A stretch of DNA of 64,000 nt. It comes from Rhodovibrio sodomensis. GTDB taxonomy: Bacteria; Pseudomonadota; Alphaproteobacteria; Kiloniellales; Rhodovibrionaceae. The DNA lies in NCBI RefSeq assembly GCF_016583645.1, contig NZ_NRRL01000013.1, forward strand, positions 1 through 64,000, written 5' to 3'. Below are positions 1-7,918 of this stretch, one piece after another; the first letter of the stretch is position 1; each line of letters starts with the position of its first letter. The notes beneath the pieces are model-generated. The model did not search any database. It had not been told where the DNA came from and saw only the letters and a list, made by a program, of their open reading frames with translations. Both the position numbers and the translations under genes were made by a program.

Positions 1-1283
1 CCCAGAACGCCCCGCAGCCCAGGCAGGCCGCCGTCGCCCTTGAGCTGCTTGACCAGCTCGCCCGGGGTCGGCAGTTCGCCGGCGTAGACCAGCCGCAGCA
101 GCACCATCTCGGCGGCCTGCCTGGGCTGCGGGGCGTTCTGGGTTTCCTGCAGGCCCTTCAGCAGCATCTGCCAGTTGCGCGCCAGCTGGGCGGGGTTGAG
201 GGCCTTCGCCATCTCCGCGCCGCGGGTCCGCTCGACCTCCGGCAGGCCGGCCAGCGCCTCGCCCGCGCCCACGACCTGCAGGCGGGTCAGGGTGTGGGTG
301 ACCTCCAGCAGGTCCTGCAGCACCACCGCCGGGTCGGCGCCGGCGTCGTACAGGTCGGCGAGGACGTCGAGGGCCTGTTTCGCCTGCCCGCCCAGGACCG
401 CGTCGTAGAGGTCGTAGATCCGGCCCCGGTCGGCCAGGCCCAGCATGTCCTTCACGACCGGCTCGTCGATCTTGCCCCCGGACAGCGCGGAGGCCTGGTC
501 GAGCAGCGACAGCCCGTCGCGCACCGAGCCGTCGGCGGCGCGCGCGACCATGGCGAGCGCCTGGTCGTCGGCGTCGATCCCTTCCTGGCGCAGCAGGTTG
601 CGGAAGTGCTGGACCAGCGTGTCCTGGTCGACCCGGCGCAAGTCGAAGCGCATGCAGCGCGACAGCACCGTGACCGGGACCTTGCGGATCTCGGTCGTGG
701 CAAACACGAAGGTGACGTGTTCCGGCGGCTCCTCCAGCGTCTTCAACAGCGCGTTGAAGGCGTTCTTGGAGAGCATGTGGACCTCGTCCACGATGTAGAC
801 CTTGCGCCGGGCGGTCACCGGGCGGTAGCGCACGCCGTCGATCAGGTCGCGGATATCGTCGACGCCGGTCCGGCTGGCGGCGTCCATCTCGATGACGTCG
901 ACGTGGCGGTCCTGGGCGATCGCGGTGCAGTGCTCGCACTGGCCGCAGGGCTGCGGGGTCGGCTTGCCCTGTCCGTCCGGGCCGATGCAGTTGAGCGCGC
1001 GCGCGATGATCCGGGCGGTCGTGGTCTTGCCGACCCCGCGCACGCCGGTCAGCACGAACGCCTGCGGCATCCGCCCGGCGTCCAGCGCGTTGGTCAGGGT
1101 GCGCACCAGCGCGTCCTGACCGATCAGGTCGTCGAAGCTCGCCGGCCGGTATTTGCGGGCAAGCACGCGGTAGGGATCGGGCACCCCGGACGCCGCCGCG
1201 CCCGCGCCGCCGGACGCGGCTGCCGGACCGGTCCCGCCATCGGCGGGATCGGCGGGCGGTGCGGCGTCGTTCGAATCGGACAT
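1..1283 (-). CDS. dnaX: DNA polymerase III subunit gamma/tau, C-terminus beyond window
   Basis: Clamp-loader ATPase of the replicative polymerase. The frame opens with ATG at 1283 and stays open to base 3, giving about 427 residues. Visible features are a low-complexity Ala/Gly leader (about 35 residues), the conserved RKYRPASFDDLIGQ, the Walker A GVRGVGKT (residues 80-87), zinc-binding cysteines near residues 99, 113, 116 and 119, Walker B-like VDEVHML, and the arginine-finger segment SRCMRFDLR. The tau-specific C-terminus would lie outside the window. The SRP RNA gene lies directly upstream on the same strand, the usual alphaproteobacterial arrangement. Bases 1-32 are an exact inverted copy of 111-142, so the last 10 or so residues read here may not be real. 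The identification is secure. Confidence 0.96.
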   Translation of the reverse strand, partial: MSDSNDAAPPADPADGGTGPAAASGGAGAAASGVPDPYRVLARKYRPASFDDLIGQDALVRTLTNALDAGRMPQAFVLTGVRGVGKTTTARIIARALNCIGPDGQGKPTPQPCGQCEHCTAIAQDRHVDVIEMDAASRTGVDDIRDLIDGVRYRPVTARRKVYIVDEVHMLSKNAFNALLKTLEEPPEHVTFVFATTEIRKVPVTVLSRCMRFDLRRVDQDTLVQHFRNLLRQEGIDADDQALAMVARAADGSVRDGLSLLDQASALSGGKIDEPVVKDMLGLADRGRIYDLYDAVLGGQAKQALDVLADLYDAGADPAVVLQDLLEVTHTLTRLQVVGAGEALAGLPEVERTRGAEMAKALNPAQLARNWQMLLKGLQETQNAPQPRQAAEMVLLRLVYAGELPTPGELVKQLKGDGGLPGLRGVL

Positions 1284-1411
1284 AGGAAGCGCCGGGACCG
1301 CTGTCGGGCAAACAAAGCTGCGCCGCCGCCGGTGCCGCGGCGCTGAACAGGCGCCGGCCGGACGCATTCGGCCCGGCGGCGCGCGGCGCCCGCGTGCTGC
1401 GGCGGTTAAGG

Positions 1412-1512
1412 GTGGGAGACTGAACGGACGACCCGGGCGCGACCGGTTACGGCTGCTTCCTTCCGGACCTGACCGGGTTACCCGGCGGCCCGTCCGCCGC
1501 CAGCCTCCCTGG
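1412..1512 (-). ncRNA. ffs: Signal recognition particle 4.5S-type RNA
   Basis: The minus strand carries the conserved SRP apical core GTCAGGTCCGGAAGGAAGCA near 1450-1480. The flanks fold into a long hairpin: GGGAGGCTG at the 5' side pairs with CAGTCTCCC at the 3' side, and CGGACGGGCC pairs with GGGTCGTCCG. The 5' end is placed 7 bases after a good -10 box. The 3' end is placed where pairing stops, so both ends are good to a few bases. The RNA binds Ffh and targets membrane proteins co-translationally. It sits just upstream of dnaX. Confidence 0.95.
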
Positions 1513-1518
1513 CCCCAG

Positions 1519-1547
1519 GTTATGGACCCTGGGCCGACACGAATCAA
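1519..1547 (-). promoter_or_regulatory. Candidate sigma-70 promoter of ffs
   Basis: On the minus strand TTGATT (1547-1542) and CATAAC (1524-1519) are separated by 17 bases. Transcription would start near 1512, exactly where the SRP hairpin begins. The promoter lies between ffs and the divergent nudC. Confidence 0.65.
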
Positions 1548-1629
1548 GGCTCGCAACCCGGACCGGCGCGACCCGACCGCCGCCTGCTCCGTTGCCAGCG
1601 CCGGACGGCTGTGCGATTGCTGCGGGGTA

Positions 1630-2577
1630 ATGGAATCCGTGCCGACGTCGCCTTCGGGCCCAATCCCCTACACCGGCTGTTCCCTCGACCGCGCCGCGCC
1701 CTGGCGCAGCGACCCGGCCTGGGTTGCCGCGCGTCTTTTGGACCGGCAGACCCGGTTCGTGCCGGTATGGAACAACCGCAACCTGGTCACCGACGCGCAG
1801 CGCCCGCGGCCGCGCTTCCTGATGGGCGAACAGGCCTCGCTCGCGCTCGAGCTGGCGGACGAGGTGGTGCTGCTCGGCCTGGAGGACGGCGCGGCGCTGT
1901 TCGCGGTCGACCTGTCGCCGCTGGAGGGCGAGGAGGCGCACCAGGCCGTCGGCGGCGAGGGCAGCTTCCGCGACCTGCGCGAGGTCGGGCCCAACATGGC
2001 CCAGGGCGACGGCGCGCTGATGGCCTACGCCCGGGCACTGGTGCACTGGCACGGCCGGCACCAATACTGCCCGCGCTGCGGCCAGCCGAGCGAGAGCAAG
2101 GACGCCGGCTTCGCCCGGATCTGCCGCGGGCGCGCGTGCGGCACGACGCAGTTCCCGCGCACCGACCCGGCCGTGATCATGCTGGTGCACGACGGCGGCG
2201 AGCATTGCGTGCTCGGCCGCCATGCGCGCTTTCCCCCCGGCATGCACTCGACGCTCGCCGGCTTCGTCGAGCCGGGCGAGTGCCTGGAGGAAGCGGTTGC
2301 GCGCGAGGTCAAGGAGGAGGTCGGCATCACCGTGCCGCTGGACGGCATCCGCTACTTCGCCTCCCAGCCCTGGCCGTTCCCGGCCTCATTGATGCTGGGC
2401 TTCCACGCGGCCTGCGACTGCCTCCCGCTGACGGTGGACGAAGCGGAACTGGTGACCGCGCGCTGGTTCCACCGCGACGAACTGCTGAACGCCCCGGAAG
2501 ACGAAACCCTCAGCCTGCCCCGCAGCGATTCGATCGCCCGCCGCCTGATCGAGGCCTGGCTGCACGGCGCGGCTTAG
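1630..2577 (+). CDS. nudC: NAD(H) pyrophosphatase / RNA-decapping Nudix hydrolase
   Basis: Hydrolyses NADH to NMNH and AMP; NudC proteins can also remove NAD caps from RNA. The frame is open from 1522, but an upstream start would overlap the ffs promoter, and the family-typical N-terminus (PYTGCSLDRAAPWR) begins just after the ATG at 1630, giving 315 residues. In order: an N-terminal NudC domain, a zinc ribbon (CPRCGQPS followed by CRGRACG), the Nudix box GFVEPGECLEEAVAREVKEE, and the NudC signature SQPWPFPASLM. All catalytic glutamates of the box are present. It is divergent from ffs, and a palindromic repeat follows it. Confidence 0.95.
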   Translation: MESVPTSPSGPIPYTGCSLDRAAPWRSDPAWVAARLLDRQTRFVPVWNNRNLVTDAQRPRPRFLMGEQASLALELADEVVLLGLEDGAALFAVDLSPLEGEEAHQAVGGEGSFRDLREVGPNMAQGDGALMAYARALVHWHGRHQYCPRCGQPSESKDAGFARICRGRACGTTQFPRTDPAVIMLVHDGGEHCVLGRHARFPPGMHSTLAGFVEPGECLEEAVAREVKEEVGITVPLDGIRYFASQPWPFPASLMLGFHAACDCLPLTVDEAELVTARWFHRDELLNAPEDETLSLPRSDSIARRLIEAWLHGAA

Positions 2578-2603
2578 AGTGGATAAGAGGCTGGCGCATG
2601 GCG

Positions 2604-2737
2604 CTCCCCTCTCCCTCGACGGGAGAGGGAGGGGCCCGCGCCCGTCAGGGCGTGGGAGGGTGAGGGTTGGACTCCTCGCCGTCCACTGGGGAGTCCCACC
2701 CTCACCTGTCCTCTCCCATCAAGGGAGAGCGACCCGC
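2604..2737. repeat. Intergenic palindromic repeat, family A copy 1
   Basis: Nested inverted repeats: CCCTCTCCC...GGGAGAGGG, then GGCCCGCG and a GGGTGAGGGTTGGACTCC arm that pairs with GGAGTCCCACCCTCACC, closing with CTCTCCC...GGGAGAG and GACCCGCC. The same layout recurs near 13333, 25472, 34766 and 51442. It lies between convergent nudC and the NnrU gene and could fold as a strong hairpin in either transcript. Confidence 0.85.
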
Positions 2738-2782
2738 CGATACGGTCGTTTCGCCGGCAGGGGATGGCGGTTCTTCGACCAC

Positions 2783-3466
2783 TCACACCATCCGCAGGCC
2801 GATCAGCGGGTCGACGCCGAACAGCCAGAGGTGCAGGCCGCCCAACAGCGCGGCCGCGGCGAGCGCGCCCAGCAGCAGGGCACCGGCGTCGACCGGTTGG
2901 AACCGCGGCCAGCCGCGCGCGAGCGGCAGCGCGGGCGCCCGGGCGCTCAGCCGCCGCCAGTCGGCCGCGCCCAACTGGCGGCGATGCCGGCGGTCGACCA
3001 GCCAGAAGCCGGCGAGCGAGAACAGGCCAAGCGCGGCGAACAGGCTGACCGAGACGAGGTCGCCGTTGGCCGGCAGATGGCCGACCGCCCACACCACAAA
3101 GCCCCACAGCACCGGATGCCGGCTGATCCCGGCCAACCCAGGCCGGGCGGGATCGAAGCCGCGGCTCACGAAGCCGATCGACAACGGGTTCGGCCGGACC
3201 AGCCCGGCCACCACCAGCACGGTGCCGATCGGCGCGAGCAGCAGGGTCAGGTGAAAGGCCCAGGGCGGCGGCGCCCAAAGCGCGACGTAGGGCGCCCGCA
3301 CCGCCGCCGACAGCAGCCAGCCCAGCAGCCCGAGCGAACTGACGCTGAACGCGAGCGCATAGCCGCGCGGCCCCAGCCGGGCCCGCAGCCACGCCCGCAG
3401 CGGGCGGATCGACGGCAGGCTGTGCGCGGCCAGGAAGACGATTGCGGCGAGCGCGAATTCGCTCAT
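2783..3466 (-). CDS. NnrU family membrane protein
   Basis: A 227-residue integral membrane protein of the NnrU family, named from its link to nitrite and nitric oxide reduction. The fold resembles isoprenylcysteine methyltransferase-like enzymes. Five to six hydrophobic segments are visible (about residues 3-20, 40-60, 70-88, 115-135, 140-158 and 195-215). The motif GISRHPVLWGFVVWAVGH, with its central RHP, is typical of the family. The biochemical role is not established. No other denitrification gene is in the window, so its job here is unclear. Confidence 0.85.
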   Translation of the reverse strand: MSEFALAAIVFLAAHSLPSIRPLRAWLRARLGPRGYALAFSVSSLGLLGWLLSAAVRAPYVALWAPPPWAFHLTLLLAPIGTVLVVAGLVRPNPLSIGFVSRGFDPARPGLAGISRHPVLWGFVVWAVGHLPANGDLVSVSLFAALGLFSLAGFWLVDRRHRRQLGAADWRRLSARAPALPLARGWPRFQPVDAGALLLGALAAAALLGGLHLWLFGVDPLIGLRMV

Positions 3467-3508
3467 CGCGGCTCCGGTCGGGTGACGACGCCCGCGCGCG
3501 GCGTCGGC

Positions 3509-3937
3509 TTACAGCGTCTTCAGGTAGGCCAGCGTCTGCTCGCCGACGTTGGGGATCCGGGCCAGCTTATCAGGGTCGCAGCGGCGCACATCGTCGACCG
3601 AGGTGATGCCGTGCTCGTACAGGCTCCAGGCCGCCTTGTCGTCGATCTCCGGGATGTCCAGCAGGTCGACCAACGCGTGATACGGCTTCTGCGGGCCCTT
3701 GTCGTACTCGACCTCCCAGAAGGCATTGAACAGGGCGAACGGATCGAAGCCGTCCAGGCTGAGGCCCAGCGGCGGCCGGTTGTGGCCCTTGCCGCCAGGG
3801 GTCACGGCATCCGAATTGATCGGTTCCGGCCCGTTCCGGATCAGCTTGCGGAACTCCTCCCGGGTGGTCGGCACGGCCAGGTGGTAGCGCCAGGCGCGGA
3901 TCACACTGTCGAGCCCGTCGACGATCTTGGTCACCAT
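3509..3937 (-). CDS. Hypothetical protein with helix-hairpin-helix-like C-terminus
   Basis: A 142-residue soluble protein with no signal peptide. The N-terminal 80 residues are unrecognised. The C-terminal half (LLDIPEIDDKAAWSLYEHGI, then RIPNVGEQTLAYLKTL) looks like two helix-hairpin-helix repeats with glycine turns, as in proteins that contact DNA backbones or act as small scaffolds. Codon use matches its neighbours. It is transcribed in the same direction as the NnrU gene, 42 bases upstream, so they may share a transcript. No function is assigned. Confidence 0.7.
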   Translation of the reverse strand: MVTKIVDGLDSVIRAWRYHLAVPTTREEFRKLIRNGPEPINSDAVTPGGKGHNRPPLGLSLDGFDPFALFNAFWEVEYDKGPQKPYHALVDLLDIPEIDDKAAWSLYEHGITSVDDVRRCDPDKLARIPNVGEQTLAYLKTL

Positions 3938-4269
3938 GTTATGTGCGTTCCCATCGTTGGGACGCGACCCGCTCTATGCCGCGACGCCGTTTCCGGCGCA
4001 GGCAGGGCGGCTCGCGCCGCATTTTGTGTGTCTCGCTTGTTGAATGGCGCGGGACATGCGCCGGGTCGGCGTCGATCGAAAAGGCGTGGACAGGTGCCGG
4101 CGCCAGGCTGTGGCGGCTGTCGCCCGGCACCCGGTCCGTGCCTTCGCGATCCCGTGTGCATATGACGATGCCCGCGCCGCGGACAAGCCCTCCCGGGGAT
4201 GAACGCGCGACGGGCGGGATCGGTCCACGCCCTGCATACGTCCCGGTTCAGGTCCTGCGGGGCGCACCG
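3938..4269. other. Gap without a recognised gene
   Basis: About 330 bases between two minus-strand genes. No family-like protein, RNA or clear repeat is seen. Open frames crossing it have Arg/Pro-rich out-of-frame composition. It probably holds the promoter of the upstream hypothetical gene and the 3' region of prephenate dehydratase. Confidence 0.5.
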
Positions 4270-5169
4270 TCAGCCGGCCTCCGCCCCCTCGCGGAACGGC
4301 GAGGCCGGGTAGACGCCGAGGATCTTCACCTCGCGGGAGAAGAAGCCGAGTTCCTCCAGCGCCAGCCGGACCAGGCGGTTGTCCGGATGTCCTTCGACGT
4401 CGGCGTAGAACTGCGCGACGTTGAAGCGGGAATCCAGGATGTAGCTCTCCAGCTTGGTGATGTTGACGCCGTTGGTGGCAAACCCGCCCAGCGCCTTGTA
4501 GAGCGCCGCCGGCACCGAGCGTACCCGGAACACCAGCGAGGTCACCACCGGACTTTGTTCCGGGTCCGGATCGATCGGCTCGTGCGCCATGATCAGGAAG
4601 CGGGTGGTGTTGTGCTCGAGGTCCTCGATGTCGCTCGCCAGGAAATCCAGGCCGTAGATCTCGGCGGCGAGACGCGAGGCGATCGCCGCCTCCGCCGGAT
4701 CGCCCCGCTCGGCCACCTCGGCGGCCGCGCCGGCGGTGTCGGCGTGGACCACCGGCTGCAGCCCGCGCGTGCGCAGGTACTGCCGGCACTGGCTGAGCGC
4801 CTGGATGTGGCTGTGCACCTTGCGGATGCCGTCCAGGGTGGCGCCCGGCGCGCCCAGCAGGTTGTGATTCACCGGCTGGAAATGCTCGCCCACGATGTGC
4901 AGACCGCTTTCGGGCAGCAGGTGGTGGATGTCCGCGACGCGCCCGGCCGAGGAGTTGTCGATCGGGATCATGGCGTAGCGCGCCGCGCCCTCGCGCACGG
5001 CGGCGAAGGTGTCCTCGAACGAGGGGCACGGCACCGTGGCGTAGTTGGGAAACACCATCCGGCAGGCCATGTCGGAATAGGCGCCGTGGGTACCCTGGAA
5101 CGCGATCCGGTGCTGCGGATCGGTCTCGGCGTCGGCGCCCTCAAGCGCGGAAGCGGCAGTCTCGGACAT
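4270..5169 (-). CDS. pheA: Prephenate dehydratase
   Basis: Converts prephenate to phenylpyruvate in phenylalanine synthesis. This is the monofunctional form (299 residues) with no chorismate mutase domain. The start at 5169 (MSETAAS) follows a GGGAAG ribosome site; the upstream open frame is Arg/Pro-rich and unlike protein. Seen in order: IAFQGTHGAYSDMA, the catalytic segment YAMIPIDNSSAGRV, the dehydratase signature EHNTTRFLIM (TRF conserved), and a C-terminal ACT domain for phenylalanine feedback. The ACT motif reads KLESYIL where many family members have ESRP, so feedback sensitivity may differ. Divergent from the cytochrome gene, a pairing common in alphaproteobacteria. Confidence 0.95.
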   Translation of the reverse strand: MSETAASALEGADAETDPQHRIAFQGTHGAYSDMACRMVFPNYATVPCPSFEDTFAAVREGAARYAMIPIDNSSAGRVADIHHLLPESGLHIVGEHFQPVNHNLLGAPGATLDGIRKVHSHIQALSQCRQYLRTRGLQPVVHADTAGAAAEVAERGDPAEAAIASRLAAEIYGLDFLASDIEDLEHNTTRFLIMAHEPIDPDPEQSPVVTSLVFRVRSVPAALYKALGGFATNGVNITKLESYILDSRFNVAQFYADVEGHPDNRLVRLALEELGFFSREVKILGVYPASPFREGAEAG

Positions 5170-5470
5170 CGGTCTTCCCGGTTCGGCGGGGGCCGGCCCG
5201 CGCGTCGATGGGCCGGCTTCGGCAAGGCGGCGGCGCGCCCCGGGCTGCACCGCGGCGCGCAAAACGCGCCGGAGTATCGGGAGGCGGCGCGGGGGTGTCA
5301 ACGCGCCGTCCCAAACCCAGGTCGGCCGCGGCGCAAGCGCGCCACGGCGACGGCTTGGCGCCAACGGGCGCGGCATACCGCCGCACACCGTTGGCTGTCA
5401 CGTTGGCAGGACGAAGTCACCGGTCCGACGATCATGGGGCGGTTCGCGCGTGCTGCCGCGCGCCGGGCTA

Positions 5471-5499
5471 TTGAACGCCTGAAAGGGTGCGGCTATGGT
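5471..5499 (+). promoter_or_regulatory. Candidate sigma-70 promoter of the cytochrome c gene
   Basis: TTGAAC (5471-5476) and TATGGT (5494-5499) are 17 bases apart, 38 bases before the cytochrome start codon. No FNR-type box is seen beside it. Confidence 0.55.
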
Positions 5500-5537
5500 C
5501 TCGCCGCTTCACACGAGAGGCTGCAAGGAAAGTCCGA

Positions 5538-6698
5538 ATGTCTCTGGAACTGAACAAGATCGCAGCTGCTGTCCTGACGGCCGGCGTGGTCGCCATGGGT
5601 ACTGGCTTCGTCGCCAACCTGCTGGTCAACCCGCACGCGCCGGAAGAGCCGGTCTATAAAGTCGCGCTGAAGAACGGCACCGGCGGCGGCGGTAGCGCGT
5701 CCGGCGGGGGATCCGGCGGCCAAGAGGAGCAGGCGCCGGATCTGGCGACGCTCTTGGCCAACGCATCCGCCAGCGAGGGGGAACAGAGTGTGCGCGCCTG
5801 CGCGGCCTGTCACTCCTTCAATAAGGGCGGCCCGAACAAGATCGGCCCGAACCTGTACGACGTGATCGGCGCCGACATCGCCAGCGTCGAGGACTTCAAC
5901 TACTCCGACGCGCTTTCCAGCAAGGAAGGCGATTGGACGTACGAGAAGATGAACGCCTGGCTGAAGAACCCGAGCGGCTGGGCCTCCGGGACCAGCATGA
6001 CCTATCCGGGCATCAAGGATGCGCAGAAGCGCGCGGACGTGATCGCCTACCTGCGCCAGCAGTCGGACAATCCGCCGCCGCTGCCCGAACCGGAAGCCCA
6101 GACCGCCGAGGCCAGCGGCTCCGGCGGCCAGAGCGCGGACGGTGGCGGCGATCAGCAGGCCGCCGACGGGTCGGGCGCCGGCGACATGCAGTCCGGCGGT
6201 ACGCAATCGGCCGACATGCCGTCGAGCGGCAGCGGCGACGCCGGCTCGGGCGGCCAGGCCGCGCGCCAGACGGCCGGTGAGAGCCAGACCGCCGAGGCCG
6301 ATACCGCCAAGGCGACCGGCGGCGGCGACAGCGGATCCGGCGGCGGGTCCGCGTTGCGCCAGCAGATCGCCTCCGCCGATCCGTCGGCCGGGCAGTCCGC
6401 CGCGGCGGTGTGCAGCGCATGCCATTCCTGGAACCAGGGGGGCCCGAATAAGGTCGGACCGAACCTGTACGACGTGATCGGCTCCGACATCGCCAGCGTC
6501 GACGGGTTCAACTACTCGGACGCGCTCGCCAGCAAGGAAGGCGAGTGGACGCTGCAAAAGATGAATGCGTGGCTGGCGAACCCGAATAAGTTCGCGTCCG
6601 GCAACCGGATGACCTATCCGGGCGTCAAGGACGACAAGAAGCGCCACGCCATCATCGCCTACATGCTGCAGCAGTCGGACCAAGGCGGCAGCCAGTAG
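5538..6698 (+). CDS. Membrane-anchored cytochrome c with two haem domains (CycM-like)
   Basis: Carries electrons on the periplasmic face, most likely between the bc1 complex and a terminal oxidase as CycM/cytochrome cy does. The start at 5538 follows AAGGAAAG; 386 residues. An uncleaved N-terminal anchor (about residues 8-30) leads to a Gly/Ser linker, then haem domain 1 (CAACH at 88-92, axial Met154), a roughly 105-residue linker rich in Gly, Ser, Gln and Ala (about 180-285), then haem domain 2 (CSACH at 292-296, axial Met358). The two haem domains are nearly identical, sharing NKxGPNLYDVIG and MTYPG, so an internal duplication is evident. Ordinary CycM has one domain and about 180-200 residues. 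A strong terminator follows. Confidence 0.93.
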   Translation: MSLELNKIAAAVLTAGVVAMGTGFVANLLVNPHAPEEPVYKVALKNGTGGGGSASGGGSGGQEEQAPDLATLLANASASEGEQSVRACAACHSFNKGGPNKIGPNLYDVIGADIASVEDFNYSDALSSKEGDWTYEKMNAWLKNPSGWASGTSMTYPGIKDAQKRADVIAYLRQQSDNPPPLPEPEAQTAEASGSGGQSADGGGDQQAADGSGAGDMQSGGTQSADMPSSGSGDAGSGGQAARQTAGESQTAEADTAKATGGGDSGSGGGSALRQQIASADPSAGQSAAAVCSACHSWNQGGPNKVGPNLYDVIGSDIASVDGFNYSDALASKEGEWTLQKMNAWLANPNKFASGNRMTYPGVKDDKKRHAIIAYMLQQSDQGGSQ

Positions 6699-6729
6699 GC
6701 CTCCGCCTTAATACCGCAGCCTGAAGCGC

Positions 6730-6762
6730 GCCGGCGGGTGGCGACACCCGCCGGCTTTTTTT
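6730..6762 (+). terminator. Rho-independent terminator after the cytochrome gene
   Basis: An 11-bp perfect stem (GCCGGCGGGTG / CACCCGCCGGC) with loop GCGA and seven T's, 32 bases after the stop codon. Confidence 0.93.
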
Positions 6763-6782
6763 CCGGTCTCGGGCGATACGCT

Positions 6783-6881
6783 GAGAGGTGGAACCGCCTT
6801 TCAGCATCTTGCCCTCTCTTCGAGAAGTTAGAGCAAAATTCAGCCCGAAGGCCGGTTCGGCCTTCATCGATTTTGCTCTAG
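6783..6881. repeat. Intergenic palindromic repeat, family C copy 1
   Basis: Carries the words CAGCATCTTGCCCTCTCTTC, AAGTTAGAGC, AATTCAGC and GGCCGGTTCGGCC, ending in TTTGCTCTA. It is the reverse-complement orientation of the copies at 62096 and 63902. The GAAGGCC...GGCCTTC arm and the TAGAGCAAAAT/ATTTTGCTCTA arms make a stable hairpin. It lies between convergent genes. Confidence 0.8.
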
Positions 6882-6995
6882 CATTGCCTAAATGAAAGCG
6901 ACGCCACGGCGAACCGCCGCCGGCAAGGCGGGCTGTCGAAACACGACTGACGCGGCCGTTGGGCCGGCGCGCTTGCTACACCGCCAGCGCCGCCA

Positions 6996-7598
6996 TCACC
7001 CCGACAGAAAGTATACACCCCCGCCGGCCCCGGCGAGCGCGAGGGCGAGGCCGAGCGCGGTGAGCAGGCCGTCGGCGGTCAGCAGGCCCAGGCCGATCAC
7101 CGTGATCGCGCCCGCCACCGGAAACACGCCCCAGGGCACCAGCGCCAACGGGTACATCAGAACCGCGAGCGTGCACAGGCCAAGTACCACCGCGTGCAAC
7201 GCTGGGCGGGACAGAAGCGCGGTCCAGCGCGCCCGGGTCACGCGGTCGAGCCAGCGCAGGTAGGGCTCGACCCGGCGGATCGACCGGCGGCTGAGATCGC
7301 CGTCGACCTCCAGCCGGCGCAGCATGCCGGGCACCCACGGCGCCCGGCTGCCGAAACTCATCTGCACCGCCAGCAGCACGACCACCGTCGCGCAGACCAC
7401 CGAGGCGCCCGGGATCGCCCCGATCGGCGACATCGCGATCAGCCCGATCGTGAACAGCAACGGGCCGTAAGTCCGCTGGCCCAGCTGGTCGATCAGCGTG
7501 CCCAGCGACACCCGCTCGGCCTCGGCCGCCCGCTTCAGGGCCTGCAGCGTGCCCTTGATGCTGTCGCTCCCGCCATCGGGCGTCGTGCGCGCGCTCAT
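6996..7598 (-). CDS. ExoD family exopolysaccharide synthesis protein
   Basis: A 200-residue inner-membrane protein of the ExoD family, first described in rhizobial exopolysaccharide mutants; the molecular activity is unknown. The cytoplasmic N-terminus (LGTLIDQLGQRTYGPLL) and the segment GLIAMSPIGAIPG are family hallmarks, followed by hydrophobic stretches near 45-80 and 130-195. Full length. It stands alone, convergent with the cytochrome gene, with no polysaccharide cluster nearby. Confidence 0.88.
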   Translation of the reverse strand: MSARTTPDGGSDSIKGTLQALKRAAEAERVSLGTLIDQLGQRTYGPLLFTIGLIAMSPIGAIPGASVVCATVVVLLAVQMSFGSRAPWVPGMLRRLEVDGDLSRRSIRRVEPYLRWLDRVTRARWTALLSRPALHAVVLGLCTLAVLMYPLALVPWGVFPVAGAITVIGLGLLTADGLLTALGLALALAGAGGGVYFLSG

Positions 7599-7918
7599 CT
7601 CCAGTCCCGTCCGTCCGGTCCCGCGTTTCCCGTTCCATGCGTCAAGTCCGGCCCGCGATGTGTTGACCGTCGCCAGCGATGCAATCCCCGTCGCTGGGGC
7701 CGGTCCGTGTCAAGCGACCGGAACGTTACACGCGTACGGCACGCGTCGCGGCCGGCGCGCGCCCGGCGCCGGTTCTTGGCAATGCGAAGTAAGCTCTAGG
7801 CGCCCACGGGCCGGGACAGATACAGTGATGGCTCAGGCAATCCTGGGACGCGCGCGGCCCCGCACCCATGCGAAAGTGCATCCCGGGGTTAGCGTGCCCC
7901 CATCCGCGAGAGGCCAAC
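7599..7918. other. Divergent intergenic region, no gene recognised
   Basis: About 320 bases between the exoD-like gene and hisN, holding the promoters of both. No family-like protein or recognised repeat is seen. Confidence 0.5.

Noticed and set aside
294..1346. Long plus-strand open frame over dnaX
   Set aside because: The minus strand carries unmistakable dnaX motifs; the plus frame is Arg/Val/Gln-rich shadow sequence.
1522..1629. Upstream start for nudC
   Set aside because: It overlaps the ffs promoter and encodes no family-like residues; the NudC N-terminus begins at the 1630 ATG.
2579..4165. 528-codon plus-strand frame
   Set aside because: It runs through a repeat and antisense to two genes with good protein features; composition is Gln/Arg/Pro-rich shadow.
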